Positions 37,410-47,310 are shown, numbered from the stretch's first letter. The stretch is DNA of 64,000 nt from Planctomycetota bacterium (GCA_014381825.1 JACNKX010000114.1:1-64000), one strand, 5' to 3'. Made by a program: numbers and translations. Notes: a model not told the origin generated them from the sequence alone.

Positions 37410-37636
37410 GGATGATCCCCTTCTGATGTCGACAGTATGAAGGGATTCAGCCGGTCGCTCAAGCCAGCACAACCGATACGATCGATGCATCCAAGGCAGT
37501 TGGCACTAACGGAGGCCAACGGTAACGAGTGACGTAGGCTTTCGCGGTAGCTTCTGGAAACTCTCTGCCACGAAACGGGGCATAGAAGCGGCCTAGCCGT
37601 CGGGTTAAACGAGTTGTTCTGAAGGAAGATCGTCAC

Positions 37637-39049
37637 GTGATACCGCAAAATATGCTTCGGATTCGGCATGAACGGTCGTTGATCGATGCGCTATTGAGAG
37701 CGTCGGATGCGGGTTGCATTGGATTGGGGTTTGCGGTGGCGGCGATGTATCCGAAGACGTTGGTCGATGCGAACTACTTTCTGGCTGCGGCGGTAACGGT
37801 CATTACGGTCTTTTTGATTGGAGAGATTGTTGGGCTCTATCGCAGCTGGCGCGGTGTTGCGATCTATCGTGAGATCGCGGCTGTCGAGTTGACTTGGGTG
37901 TACAGCACCGCTGCTTTGCTTGTCGCGGCGTTTCTGACTCGTTTTACGGACCACCTGCCACGGGCAGCGCTGTTGATCGTTGTTGCTGTTGTCGCGATTC
38001 TATTCGCGGCGACTCGTATCGCGATTCGAATGGTGCAGCGGTCGCTGCTGGCTAGGGGAATCAACACGCGCAAGTTCGCGATCATCGGAGTAACCAACCT
38101 TGGCATTCGGCTTGCTCGCAACATGGAAGACGCACCTGAGCTGGGCCTTGAGTTTGCTGGATTCTTCGACGATCGGCCGGCGACTCGAACGAGCGATATC
38201 CCGGATGGACTCGGCAAGCTGTTGGGGACGATTGGTGAACTGGTCGACATGGCACAGCGGGGCGAGATTCATCGCATCTACATCACCCTCCCAATGCGAG
38301 CCGAGAAGCGAATTCGTCACTTGCTGGACCAGTTCGCTGACTCGACAGCATCGGTTTACATCGTGCCCGACTTCTTCGTGTTCGAACTGCTTCATTCACG
38401 CTGGACAGATATTGGCGGATTGCCAGTCGTCAGTGTCTTCGAAAATCCGTTCTACGGCGTTGACGGTGTAGCGAAGCGGATCTGTGATGTCGCCTTGGCG
38501 TCGATGGCTTTGGGAGCGGCGGCCTTGCCGATGATGGTCGTTGCCGCATTGATTAAGCTGACATCGCGAGGCCCAGTCTTTTTCAGACAGCGGCGATACG
38601 GATTGGACGGTCGTGAGATCTTGGTGTGGAAGTTTCGCAGCATGCGAGTGGCGGACAACGGGCCTATCGTGAAGCAAGCGACGAGAGGCGACTCGCGGAT
38701 CACTCCGCTCGGACGGTTCTTGCGTAAATCATCCCTCGATGAGCTTCCTCAACTGTTCAACGTCCTCGAAGGCAACATGTCGCTCGTCGGCCCGCGACCT
38801 CACGCGACGGCTCACAACGAGCAATATCGACGTCTGATCCCCGGTTACATGCTGCGGCACAAGGTCAAGCCTGGGATCACGGGGCTGGCGCAAGTTCTCG
38901 GGTGGCGCGGCGAGACGGATACGCTCGACAAAATGTCGAATCGAATTCAGTGCGATCTTGAGTACATACGCGAGTGGTCGCTTTGGATGGACTTGAAGAT
39001 TCTGTTCAAGACCGTGTTCGTCGTGTTTAAACAAGAGAACGCGTATTAG
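37637..39049 (+). CDS. Exopolysaccharide polyprenyl glycosylphosphotransferase
   Basis: A 470-residue WcaJ/WbaP-type sugar transferase that starts repeat-unit synthesis on undecaprenyl phosphate. Four N-terminal transmembrane helices, a CoA-binding-like domain (ITNLGIRLARNMED type, about 150-250), a fifth hydrophobic segment (about 280-310) and the bacterial sugar transferase domain: FFRQRRYGLDGREILVWKFRSM, KSSLDELPQLFNVLEGNMSLVGPRP and KPGITGLAQVLGWRGET. GTG 37637 has GAAGGAAG eight bases upstream. It opens an EPS gene group with acetyltransferases, a methyltransferase and a Wzz-like protein. Confidence 0.9.
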   Translation: MIPQNMLRIRHERSLIDALLRASDAGCIGLGFAVAAMYPKTLVDANYFLAAAVTVITVFLIGEIVGLYRSWRGVAIYREIAAVELTWVYSTAALLVAAFLTRFTDHLPRAALLIVVAVVAILFAATRIAIRMVQRSLLARGINTRKFAIIGVTNLGIRLARNMEDAPELGLEFAGFFDDRPATRTSDIPDGLGKLLGTIGELVDMAQRGEIHRIYITLPMRAEKRIRHLLDQFADSTASVYIVPDFFVFELLHSRWTDIGGLPVVSVFENPFYGVDGVAKRICDVALASMALGAAALPMMVVAALIKLTSRGPVFFRQRRYGLDGREILVWKFRSMRVADNGPIVKQATRGDSRITPLGRFLRKSSLDELPQLFNVLEGNMSLVGPRPHATAHNEQYRRLIPGYMLRHKVKPGITGLAQVLGWRGETDTLDKMSNRIQCDLEYIREWSLWMDLKILFKTVFVVFKQENAY

Positions 39050-39073
39050 TTTGTTAGCAGTCAGAAGTTCAAC

Positions 39074-40201
39074 ATGCGTGTTGTTGAAGTTAACGAAATC
39101 GAACAGCTCGAAGCGCACCGCGATGACTGGGCGCGCCTTCTCGCAGAGACGCCAAACGCATCGTTCTTTCAGACGCTGGAGTGGCTCTCCGTTTACTGGC
39201 ATCATTTCGGGCAAGACCAACGGTTGCGAACGCTGCTCGTTTACGACGATGATCAACTCAAAGGGATATTGCCGCTGGCGGTGACCAACGTTGCAACTCG
39301 CGGCGGTCCGTTGCGGAGGCTTGGTTACCCCTTGGACGCTTGGGGGACACAATACGGACCGATTGGCTCGAACCCCCAAGCTGTATTGACTGCGGGATTG
39401 AGTCACGTGCAAAAGACCATCCGCGACTGGGACTTGTTGGAGCTAGATTGGACACCGGGGAACCTCCACGACGAGGTCGGACGTTCTTTCGCCAACATCG
39501 GCGTGCAACCGCAAGTTTTCTCACGAGATGACATTTCCCAGATCGACCTGTCACAGGAGTGGGACACGTACTGGATGGGACGTCACGGGAAGCATCGCAA
39601 TAACGTGCGTCGCGCAGAAAAGAAACTTGCAGAAATCGGGTCAGTCGAGCTGTTGCACTGGTGCTCGGACGGTATCCTGAAATCCAACGACAACGCCGAG
39701 CAACATGCTCGCTGGGATCTGTACGATATATGCGAAGGCGTCGCCGGCAAAAGCTGGCAAGCATCCGCCGCGAACGGCACTACGCTGACGCATGGAGACG
39801 TAAGGCCATTCTTGCGCGATGTCCACGAAGTCGCCGTCCAGAGGGGCGCTGTTTCAATCTATCTCCTTTCTGTGGTCGGAGAACCCATTGCGTTTTCCTA
39901 CAACTATGTATTTGGCGGAACGGAGTATGGATTGAGGATGGGATACAACCTGGAGTTCAAAAGTGCGAATCCGGGGACTGTCTTAATCCATCGCATTCTC
40001 CAGGATGCCTTTGCCAGGGAGCAACTCGTTTTCGATCTGGGAGAAGGGGACAGCAGCTACAAACATTCCTGGCGTACCAATGTGTTACCGAGCGTTCGTT
40101 TCTGCCACTACGCGAAATCCAGCTTGAGGGCACAAGCATTGCGATGGAAACGGCATTGGTGGGGTGCATCCATGAAGCCAGTCCAGGGACGTTCGGTGTG
40201 A
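39074..40201 (+). CDS. BioF2-like (CelD/FemAB-type) acetyltransferase, copy 1
   Basis: A 375-residue protein with duplicated GNAT-like fold of the CelD/BioF2-like group: ASFFQTLEWLSVYWHHFG near residue 30, a central RHGKHRNNVRRAEKKL segment, and a C-terminal ISYLLSVVGEPIAFSYNY-type block followed by FDLGEGDSSYKHSWRTN. Such proteins occur in exopolysaccharide and cellulose gene groups and probably acylate a sugar or lipid. It follows the sugar transferase by 24 bp. A paralogue lies on the other strand at 40747-41946. Confidence 0.8.
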   Translation: MRVVEVNEIEQLEAHRDDWARLLAETPNASFFQTLEWLSVYWHHFGQDQRLRTLLVYDDDQLKGILPLAVTNVATRGGPLRRLGYPLDAWGTQYGPIGSNPQAVLTAGLSHVQKTIRDWDLLELDWTPGNLHDEVGRSFANIGVQPQVFSRDDISQIDLSQEWDTYWMGRHGKHRNNVRRAEKKLAEIGSVELLHWCSDGILKSNDNAEQHARWDLYDICEGVAGKSWQASAANGTTLTHGDVRPFLRDVHEVAVQRGAVSIYLLSVVGEPIAFSYNYVFGGTEYGLRMGYNLEFKSANPGTVLIHRILQDAFAREQLVFDLGEGDSSYKHSWRTNVLPSVRFCHYAKSSLRAQALRWKRHWWGASMKPVQGRSV

Positions 40202-40244
40202 TGACCGCCAGCGGTTGTTCAGCCGCGACCTCGAATGGCATCGG

Positions 40245-40745
40245 CTACTTGAGCAGAACGTCAAGGACACGGCTGACGAGGTTGCGACCGCGGCGGCGGA
40301 GCAACTGCAATATCGTTTCGTGATTGACTCGAATCGGCGTCGCAGCACCAAACGCCTCTTCAGCGAACTCACGCGCGAGTTGCTCTGCTTCTTGCTGGCT
40401 GCTGCGAAGTTGTGCCTTCAACGGGCACTGTGTATCCGAATGGACATGTACTGACACGCTATCGTCACGATGCTGTTGCACGTAAAGCGTGTGCGGGAAC
40501 AGCGTACACTCGCGAGGTCGGGCATCGTAAACAGCGCAACCGTCGTTTTGCCAATTCGGACAGGTGGCTCCTTCCTGCTGGCTGACGACCACCAGGGGCC
40601 CTTCTCTCTCGACAACGATCTGGTCGGTGTGCTGTTTGAAACAGCGGTTGAACTCGAGTTGTGTGAGCCGGAGGCCCGACAAGTGCGTGCAACAATCTTG
40701 ATCGATCGTACACCCAGTACACGGGTTTGATTGGGTGACGTCCAT
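40245..40745 (-). CDS. YkgJ-family cysteine cluster protein
   Basis: A 166-residue protein with the Zn/Fe-chelating CxxC-x5-CC cluster at its N-terminus (C-T-G-C-TIDQD-C-C) and further cysteines in ATCPNWQNDGCAVYDARPRECTLF (split at CPNWQNDGC and RECTLFP) and DTQCPLKAQ, as in the YkgJ/CxxCxxCC family. Function of the family is unknown. It starts 1 bp after the stop of the acetyltransferase copy 2, so they are cotranscribed; it is convergent with copy 1. Confidence 0.82.
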   Translation of the reverse strand: MDVTQSNPCTGCTIDQDCCTHLSGLRLTQLEFNRCFKQHTDQIVVEREGPLVVVSQQEGATCPNWQNDGCAVYDARPRECTLFPHTLYVQQHRDDSVSVHVHSDTQCPLKAQLRSSQQEAEQLAREFAEEAFGAATPIRVNHETILQLLRRRGRNLVSRVLDVLLK

Positions 40746-40746
40746 C

Positions 40747-41946
40747 TTACGAGCCCGCCGTTACTTGTACTTGTGGCGCTGGTTCGGCGGCCAATTCTTT
40801 GCTGCGCTGATTTGAGTCATCCGAGTTTGTCTGCCGTTGACTTTTCATCCAGCGAGCCAGACGCAACGCCTGTGCCTTGGGAGTCGACGCGTACTGTCGG
40901 ACGCGATAGCTCGGTTCGAGCCGTGTTGTCCAGAATCGCTTGTAATCGAGGCAAGTTGGGCCAAAATCGAGTACGCGGTCGCCGCGCGTAAAGCTGTCTT
41001 GGATCAGGCGTGTCCAAAGCGCGTTGCCCGGCGCGAGCTTGGCGAGATCCGGAGCAAAGCCGACACGCATGAGATCGACATAGCCTTCGTAGTGGTATCC
41101 ATATGCGAATGCGATCGGCCGCTCGTCTAGGAGCAGCAAGTTGAGATCGACCGCGCCGGCATTGATCGCCGCCAAATGAGCATCACGAAGCAGCGGACGC
41201 ACATGGTCGTGATGCATCGTGTTGCCATCGACAAGTCCATCTTGCCAACTGTTTCTGGCGATCGACTCGCACGCGTCGTAGAGATCCCAACGCGGTTCAA
41301 CTTCGGCCACCGACGTTCCGCCGGGTCGGTAACGCTCGTATCGAATTGTACCGAGTTCGCTCAAACGTCTTTCGCAGCGCTCCACGTTTCGGCGACGGTT
41401 CTTTTGTGCTCTTCGTGTTTTCCAGTAAGCGTCCCAGTCGCCGGCGAGGTCCAGCATTGCGACGCGAGTGGCTTCGTCACACTCTTGTCCAGCAAGGTTT
41501 ACGGTCGTTGGCTCTGCGTCCGCATCAACGGACCGCAGCGCTCCTGTCGCACTGGCAACTGGAATCGTTGTGAAATCGACCAGATCGAACTTCAATCGTG
41601 AACTCCACACGTGATGCAACGCAGCGAGCATCGTTTCGTCAGGTGAGGCGCTGATCGGACCGTAGAAGCTGCTCCAACCATCGATTGGAAAACGAAGGAC
41701 TCGCATCGCCCCGCACGATGTTGCCTCTTGCTTGATACATAGGGGAACAAATCCGGTTGGTTTCCCGTCTTCCTCGGTTGCGACAACGAACAGCGTCTCG
41801 TCAGCCGTCGCATGTTTCCATCGCGAGGCCAGCCACTCGACGGACTGAAAGAACGATGCGTGCGGCGTGATGGCGAGTAACTGTCGCCACGCAGTTGCGT
41901 ATTCCGACAGTTGTTCGACGTCGCGAAGTTCAAAGATGCGATCCAT
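40747..41946 (-). CDS. BioF2-like (CelD/FemAB-type) acetyltransferase, copy 2
   Basis: A 399-residue paralogue of 39074-40201, with the same ordered blocks: HASFFQSVEWLASRWKHA, the GWSSFYGPISASPDE strand, WKTRRAQKNRRRNVERCERRL, and VLDFGPTCLDYKRFWTTRLEP. A Gln/Ser/Ala-rich tail (QRQTNSDDSNQRSKELAAEP) extends it. It lies between the YkgJ-like protein and a methyltransferase on the minus strand, within the EPS region. Probably a polysaccharide-modifying acyltransferase. Confidence 0.8.
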   Translation of the reverse strand: MDRIFELRDVEQLSEYATAWRQLLAITPHASFFQSVEWLASRWKHATADETLFVVATEEDGKPTGFVPLCIKQEATSCGAMRVLRFPIDGWSSFYGPISASPDETMLAALHHVWSSRLKFDLVDFTTIPVASATGALRSVDADAEPTTVNLAGQECDEATRVAMLDLAGDWDAYWKTRRAQKNRRRNVERCERRLSELGTIRYERYRPGGTSVAEVEPRWDLYDACESIARNSWQDGLVDGNTMHHDHVRPLLRDAHLAAINAGAVDLNLLLLDERPIAFAYGYHYEGYVDLMRVGFAPDLAKLAPGNALWTRLIQDSFTRGDRVLDFGPTCLDYKRFWTTRLEPSYRVRQYASTPKAQALRLARWMKSQRQTNSDDSNQRSKELAAEPAPQVQVTAGS

Positions 41947-41967
41947 GTTTGGTTCCGACGTCTGTGG

Positions 41968-42852
41968 TTATGAGGATTCAACCAGTTCCTGCTCGTGGTC
42001 CATTGCTTCACTGGCATCGGAGCCCTTGGCTTCGTGGCGTTCTTCAATCGGTTGAAGGCGAGCGACGGCCCAACCGAACCAATTCAGTTCATATTCGACC
42101 GGTGTGAAGCCCGCTTCTCGCAGTTCTTCGCGCAATTCTTCCCAAACAAAATGGTGGTGGTAGAGCGGTGATTCGGGGTCGAGGTGATCGCCAACTTCGA
42201 CAGGGAACTCGCGACGACCGCGCAGCCTTCGGAGGATGTTCGCCAAGGCCGCTTGCATGCGGAACGCGAGTGTATCGCGCTCGCGCGTGTAGAAACCTAG
42301 GACTAATGGCGCATCGGCGCGAAGCGACTTTCGGATTGCTTCGAGTAACGCAATGCGGTTCGTTCGATCATGCACATGCGAGATGAACTTACGGGCGACA
42401 AATACCGCGTCGTAGGGCTCGGTTTTGCGCGGGACCTCGAACCTTGTAGCCGTTTTGATTGTCGCTGTGCTTTCTCGCAGCGTTAGCTCACGTCGCGACG
42501 CTTCGCACAGAGCGGGGCCGAACTCGACCCCCGTTGTGTCGTATCCAAGTTCGTTCAGGCCGACGAGTTCCCGAACGCCGCCTGCACCGACGACGAGGAC
42601 AGACTTGGCGTCGGTGAAGTGTTCACGAACGATATGCCGCTCCCACGGCTCGAGGCCTCGCTCCGTCTCGGCAGAGACATCCACCGGCTTGGTTTCGTCA
42701 AAAGGATAGGTATCGAAGGCCTGGAACGACTCGTCGTCAACCAGTCCCATGAAGATGCCTGACTGAATGGCTTCCAGCCAGGACGAAAACTTCAGCGTTG
42801 CCCATTGCGAACGCTTGAGCCATTGAATTCCCAGAGTGTTCAGCGGATGCAT
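41968..42852 (-). CDS. Class I SAM-dependent methyltransferase
   Basis: A 294-residue methyltransferase: VLVVGAGGVRELVGLNELG (motif I, about 86-104), TTGVEFGPALCE (motif II acidic residue) and YDAVFVARKFISHVHDR (motif IV region). It starts at ATG 42852 and lies 21 bp upstream of acetyltransferase copy 2. The EPS context suggests a sugar O-methyltransferase; the substrate is not readable. Confidence 0.8.
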   Translation of the reverse strand: MHPLNTLGIQWLKRSQWATLKFSSWLEAIQSGIFMGLVDDESFQAFDTYPFDETKPVDVSAETERGLEPWERHIVREHFTDAKSVLVVGAGGVRELVGLNELGYDTTGVEFGPALCEASRRELTLRESTATIKTATRFEVPRKTEPYDAVFVARKFISHVHDRTNRIALLEAIRKSLRADAPLVLGFYTRERDTLAFRMQAALANILRRLRGRREFPVEVGDHLDPESPLYHHHFVWEELREELREAGFTPVEYELNWFGWAVARLQPIEERHEAKGSDASEAMDHEQELVESS

Positions 42853-42930
42853 GGCCTGCTCCTCACTAAGTTGTTTCCCGCTCCGAACTCTCGAAGACCA
42901 TGGATCAGTTGCTCACGGGAACATGACGTG

Positions 42931-44502
42931 TTATTTGGTCCGTTCGTCCTCTCGCCGCTTCCGACCTTCATCTGGCGAAGTTTCAGCTTGGTCTTCGCCA
43001 CGCCGCCCGAATTGTGGTGTGTCGTTCGCTCGTCGCGAGCGTGATTGGTCTTCCGCCCGACGACCGACTCGTGCCCCGCCCTGCGGTGTGGCTTGCTGAC
43101 GATCCGATCCCCTTCGCCCGATCCCCAAGTAGTCGGTCAGTCGGCGGCTTCGACTGCCCTCGGGGCCGATTGGCACCACCAAGAAGACCAAACCTGCTCC
43201 GGTCATGAGTCCACCTAGCAGGCCGATGCCAACGATGGTTGTTCGGCCAGGACCGATCGGCGAATCACCAACTTGCGGCTCCTGAAAGCGAGTAATCAGA
43301 CTGGTCGCCTGCGAAGACGATTGCGTGGCCGTCGCCGTTGCAAGGTCTTGTTTGGCTTGTTGCACGATGCTCGTTCGCTGTTCGACGTCGTTGACCAGGA
43401 CGGCGTATTCAGCACGCAGTCCCGCGAGTCGGCCGAGTCGAGCCTGTAAGTCATCCAGTTGTTTCGTTAGCGAGCTGACCTGTCGCAGTGTTACCTGAAG
43501 GTCCGTTTCGCAGCTTCCGATTGCCGACGCGAGTTCCGATCGCAAGCTCGAACGTACAGCTTGTTCGCCTTGGATGGCTGCTTGGACGAGTGGATGGCCG
43601 ATGCTCATCTTGCCCTTCAGATCGGACGTGCGTAGTTGTGCGTCGACAAGTCCATCCTTTAACCGCTTTAACGATGGCTGAGCGGCGAACATTGAGCTGG
43701 GCATCGCGAGTAACTCGTCGGGGTCGTCCTTTGCAGTGACGAGAACTCCCAGCAACTCGCGATGAGCTTCGACTTCGCTCTCCCGTTGACGGATTTCCGC
43801 TTTTACTTGGTTCAAGGCCGTGCGTAGATTTCCATCACCCGAGCCCGATTGGTTCAGCACTCGTAGCTCCGCCAAATCGCGACCAACTTCGCGTTCCATC
43901 GCGGAGAGTGAGTTAGTGGCCCGTTGTAGGTCAGCCGTGGCGAGTTTAAGCGACTCTTTCAACTCCGTGGTCACGCTTCCCGCGCGAGCATTTCGCAACT
44001 TGCCAAGATGTGTTTCGAGCTGATCACAGACGGCGTCGGTGCGAGAAATAGCATCCGCTGGCGTCTTTCCCTTGACGGATAGATAGAGAACTTCAGTCGT
44101 GCCGAGTTCGGAGCCGGTTGGGGCTACGACCGAGATGCTCTCTTGCAATGCTTGAATGTCCGCGTCGGTCGGGAACTTCTTCTTTCCTAAGAGCGACTTC
44201 GGTGTGCCGAGTTGCTTCAACGCGGCCGAGACGACACCCGAACTCTTTGCGACCTCGACGATGGTTTCGTGGAACGCTCGCATCGATTCCGTACTATCGA
44301 ATCGACCCTGACGATTCATTCCACGAGCTTCATCACGAACGACGAGCGCTTGCGACGCTTGCCAAGTTGTAGATTTTGCAACGGCATAAAGTAGCGCGAC
44401 CGTCGTCATTGCTACAGTCGGAATGACCCACAACCAGACGTAAGTACGAAACGCCTTCAGCAGGCTCATTACCGTCTGTAATAACGGATTTGGTGCCGAC
44501 AT
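42931..44502 (-). CDS. Wzz/GumC-like chain-length protein
   Basis: A 523-residue inner-membrane protein: a helix near residues 20-40 (WLWVIPTVAMTTVALLYAVA), a long periplasmic coiled coil (about 150-390, rich in LKESLKLATADLQRAT-type heptads) and a second helix (about 415-435, GIGLLGGLMTGAGLVFLVV). The C-terminal cytoplasmic tail is very charged (RRGSDRQQATPQGG to the end) instead of a tyrosine kinase. This is the polysaccharide co-polymerase layout. ATG 44502 follows GGGA. It likely sets EPS chain length. Confidence 0.8.
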   Translation of the reverse strand: MSAPNPLLQTVMSLLKAFRTYVWLWVIPTVAMTTVALLYAVAKSTTWQASQALVVRDEARGMNRQGRFDSTESMRAFHETIVEVAKSSGVVSAALKQLGTPKSLLGKKKFPTDADIQALQESISVVAPTGSELGTTEVLYLSVKGKTPADAISRTDAVCDQLETHLGKLRNARAGSVTTELKESLKLATADLQRATNSLSAMEREVGRDLAELRVLNQSGSGDGNLRTALNQVKAEIRQRESEVEAHRELLGVLVTAKDDPDELLAMPSSMFAAQPSLKRLKDGLVDAQLRTSDLKGKMSIGHPLVQAAIQGEQAVRSSLRSELASAIGSCETDLQVTLRQVSSLTKQLDDLQARLGRLAGLRAEYAVLVNDVEQRTSIVQQAKQDLATATATQSSSQATSLITRFQEPQVGDSPIGPGRTTIVGIGLLGGLMTGAGLVFLVVPIGPEGSRSRRLTDYLGIGRRGSDRQQATPQGGARVGRRAEDQSRSRRANDTPQFGRRGEDQAETSPDEGRKRREDERTK

Positions 44503-44638
44503 TGCTATTCCCAATCGTTAGAGTTCCTACAACACGACCGCTCGCCCGCGTCAACGCGCAGAACGGACCCGCAAATATAGGTCGTGGGAAAGAGAATGTG
44601 CCGGAGCGGAAAGCACGGTCGTGACCAGGCAGGCTAAC

Positions 44639-45607
44639 TCACGCGTCTTCGCCCTTGAAGAACTTCCGCCCCATATTGGGTTGATAGGGGGTCCAGCTGT
44701 TACCGGCGTTCACGTCGTCGGCGATCAGTTGCTTGACGGTATAGATTTTGGAATCGAGATTGTCCAAGAAATGAAGAGCGATCGCTTCGAGAGTCATCGG
44801 AAGCTTCGGGCTGCCAAATTCGTACTCACCATGATGGCTGACGATCATGTGTTTTAGCCTTAGAGCCATCTCGATCGGGAATGGCTCGCCGGCTAGTTTC
44901 TCCGTTTCGCGGATCTTCTCTTCGAGCATGCTGACCGCCATAACGATGTGTCCAATGAGCTGGCCTTCGTCGCTATAGGACAGTTCTCGTTCGTAGTTCA
45001 ATTCGTCGATCTTTCCGATGTCATGCAGGAAGGCTCCCAGCAGTAGCAGGTCCGGATCAAGGCCGTCGTAGTGAGGTGCGACGAGTGACGAGAGCTTCAT
45101 CAGGCTCAATACGTGCTCCAACAGGCCACCGCGATAGGCGTGATGATTCTTGATTCCCGCGGGCGCGGAGGAGAACTTCTCCATGAAGGTCTCGTCCATC
45201 AGGTAGGACTCGGCTAAGTTTCTCAAGTGATAGTTTTTGATCGCTCGCAGCATTTCAGCGACTTCCGTCGCCAGTTTGCCCACGTCCGTAGAACTGAGCG
45301 TTACAAAGTCCTCTTCGACGACCTTCTCTGGAATGACCGGATCGACACGAGTGACGATCATCTGGATCGTACCGTTGTAGAGCTGAGTGGTGCCGTTGAT
45401 TCGAACGTAATCGCCGTTCTCGAAGCCGTCGGCGATCCGTTCGTTCGCGTTCCACATCATTCCGTTCACCGAGCCGGACTTATCGGCCAGCCGCATCGCG
45501 ATGTATAGATTCCCGTTGCGATTGGTCCGCAGCTGCTTTTCCGAGACGAGAAACACCTCGTCGACCGATTCGTTTTCTGCGAGCTGGTTGACAAAGCGAC
45601 GTGACAT
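44639..45607 (-). CDS. YhaM-type 3'-5' exoribonuclease (OB-fold plus HD domain)
   Basis: A 322-residue protein: an N-terminal OB/tRNA_anti domain (about 10-95; GNLYIAMRLADKSGSVNGMMWNA) and an HD phosphohydrolase domain with H-x...-H-D (HHAYRGGLLEHVLSLMKL, GAFLHDIGKIDEL, MIVSHHGEYEFGSPKLPM). This matches YhaM/CBF1, which degrades RNA or DNA from the 3' end. Single gene with a clean ATG at 45607. Confidence 0.88.
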   Translation of the reverse strand: MSRRFVNQLAENESVDEVFLVSEKQLRTNRNGNLYIAMRLADKSGSVNGMMWNANERIADGFENGDYVRINGTTQLYNGTIQMIVTRVDPVIPEKVVEEDFVTLSSTDVGKLATEVAEMLRAIKNYHLRNLAESYLMDETFMEKFSSAPAGIKNHHAYRGGLLEHVLSLMKLSSLVAPHYDGLDPDLLLLGAFLHDIGKIDELNYERELSYSDEGQLIGHIVMAVSMLEEKIRETEKLAGEPFPIEMALRLKHMIVSHHGEYEFGSPKLPMTLEAIALHFLDNLDSKIYTVKQLIADDVNAGNSWTPYQPNMGRKFFKGEDA

Positions 45608-45801
45608 GGGCGAACTTTCGGCGAGGAATTGCGGTCAATAGAGAACGAGCGATTCTAGGAGTCAGGTGCAATACGTTCAAGGATGCGGCGTCAGCGGCCG
45701 TAGCGATAGGGCGTATTGCGACTTAACGTCGATGTTCCATAGAATGCCGCTGCCTGTTGGTTGCACGAAGCGACCACCAGCGAATTCAAACGGAGAGACA
45801 G

Positions 45802-47310
45802 ATGGGAAAGAAACAGAAGAACGCGATCAGCCCGACACGCGCGGATGACTACCCCGAATGGTACCAGCAGGTGATTAAGGCCGCCGAGCTTGCGGAGAAC
45901 TCCGACGCTCGTGGATGTATGGTCATCCGGCCTTGGGGATACGCTATCTGGGAGAATATGCAGCGAGTTCTCGATCGTATGTTTAAGGATACGGGGCATG
46001 TCAACGCGTACTTCCCGCTCTTTATTCCGTTGAGCTTCATCGAGAAGGAAGCAGCACACGTCGAAGGGTTTGCGAAGGAATGTGCTGTTGTTACCCATCA
46101 CCGTCTCGAGCCAGGACCGGACGGCGGACTAGTTCCGGCAGGACCGCTGGAAGAACCCTATATTGTGCGGCCAACGAGCGAGACGATCATTGGTGCGACC
46201 TATGCGCGTTGGATTCAGTCGTATCGCGACTTGCCGATCTTGATTAACCAGTGGGCGAATGTTGTGCGTTGGGAGATGCGAACGCGACTGTTCTTGCGGA
46301 CCGCCGAGTTCCTCTGGCAAGAGGGGCACACGGCTCACGCGACCGAGCAGGAAGCGATCGACGAGACGCGTCAAATGCTCGAAGTCTATGCGGACTTTGC
46401 CGAGAATTATATGGCGATGCCGGTGATTAAAGGCGAGAAGACGGAGGCCGAACGATTTCCTGGTGCGGTGCAGACATACGCCATTGAATCGATGATGCAG
46501 GACCGCAAGGCATTACAGGCCGGCACATCTCACTTCCTCGGCCAGAACTTTTCACGAGTTCAAGAGATAAAGTTTCAAGATCAAAATGGCAAGGAAGAGT
46601 ATTGTTGGACGACGTCCTGGGGCGTTTCGACTCGATTGGTTGGCGGCTTGATCATGACACACTCCGACGACGATGGTCTGATCATTCCTCCACGGTTAGC
46701 TCCCAAGCACGTTGTCATTTTGCCGATCTACCGCAATGACGAAGAGCGATCGCAAGTGATTCCTTACTGTGAGAGTTTGAAGAAGGAACTTGAATCGCAA
46801 TCGTACTCGGACGGCAAGGTGGAAGTTCTGATTGACGACCGTGACGTGCGAGCCAAACACTGGGAACACATTAAAAAGGGCGTCCCGCTTCGCGCCGAAG
46901 TCGGTCCCAAGGATATCGCTAAAAACTCAGTCTTCCTTGGTCGTCGCGACACGGGCGAGAAACAAGGCATTGGACGCGACGAATTTGTTACGACGGTCGC
47001 TTCGGTGTTGGATGAGATTCAAAACGGGCTCTTCGAGCGCGCGAAGACTCTGCGCGAAGACAACACTCGTGATATCGACAACTTAGAGGATTTCACAGCT
47101 TACTTCACACCGCGGAACGCGGAACGTCCTGAGATTCACGGCGGCTTCGCGAACTGTCACTTCGTAGAAACGCTTGAAGTCGCAGAGATTTTGAAGAAGC
47201 TAAGGGTCTCCATTCGTTGCGTGCCGATCGGACAAGAGGAAGTGCCTGGAACTTGCATCTTCACCGGCCAGGCCACGACTCAACGTGGTGTCTTGGCAAA
47301 AGCGTATTAG
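45802..47310 (+). CDS. proS: Prolyl-tRNA synthetase, archaeal/eukaryotic type
   Basis: A 502-residue class II synthetase lacking the bacterial editing insertion. Motif 2/3-type blocks: RPTSETIIGATYARWIQSY, WEMRTRLFLRTAEFLWQEG, and GGLIMTHSDDDGLIIPPRLAP. An anticodon-binding domain follows (PIYRNDEERSQ) and a C-terminal domain ending in TKAY-like AKAY. This is the ProS type 3 form known in archaea, Thermus and some planctomycetes. ATG 45802 with GGAGAG upstream is preferred over 45757. Confidence 0.93.
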   Translation: MGKKQKNAISPTRADDYPEWYQQVIKAAELAENSDARGCMVIRPWGYAIWENMQRVLDRMFKDTGHVNAYFPLFIPLSFIEKEAAHVEGFAKECAVVTHHRLEPGPDGGLVPAGPLEEPYIVRPTSETIIGATYARWIQSYRDLPILINQWANVVRWEMRTRLFLRTAEFLWQEGHTAHATEQEAIDETRQMLEVYADFAENYMAMPVIKGEKTEAERFPGAVQTYAIESMMQDRKALQAGTSHFLGQNFSRVQEIKFQDQNGKEEYCWTTSWGVSTRLVGGLIMTHSDDDGLIIPPRLAPKHVVILPIYRNDEERSQVIPYCESLKKELESQSYSDGKVEVLIDDRDVRAKHWEHIKKGVPLRAEVGPKDIAKNSVFLGRRDTGEKQGIGRDEFVTTVASVLDEIQNGLFERAKTLREDNTRDIDNLEDFTAYFTPRNAERPEIHGGFANCHFVETLEVAEILKKLRVSIRCVPIGQEEVPGTCIFTGQATTQRGVLAKAY

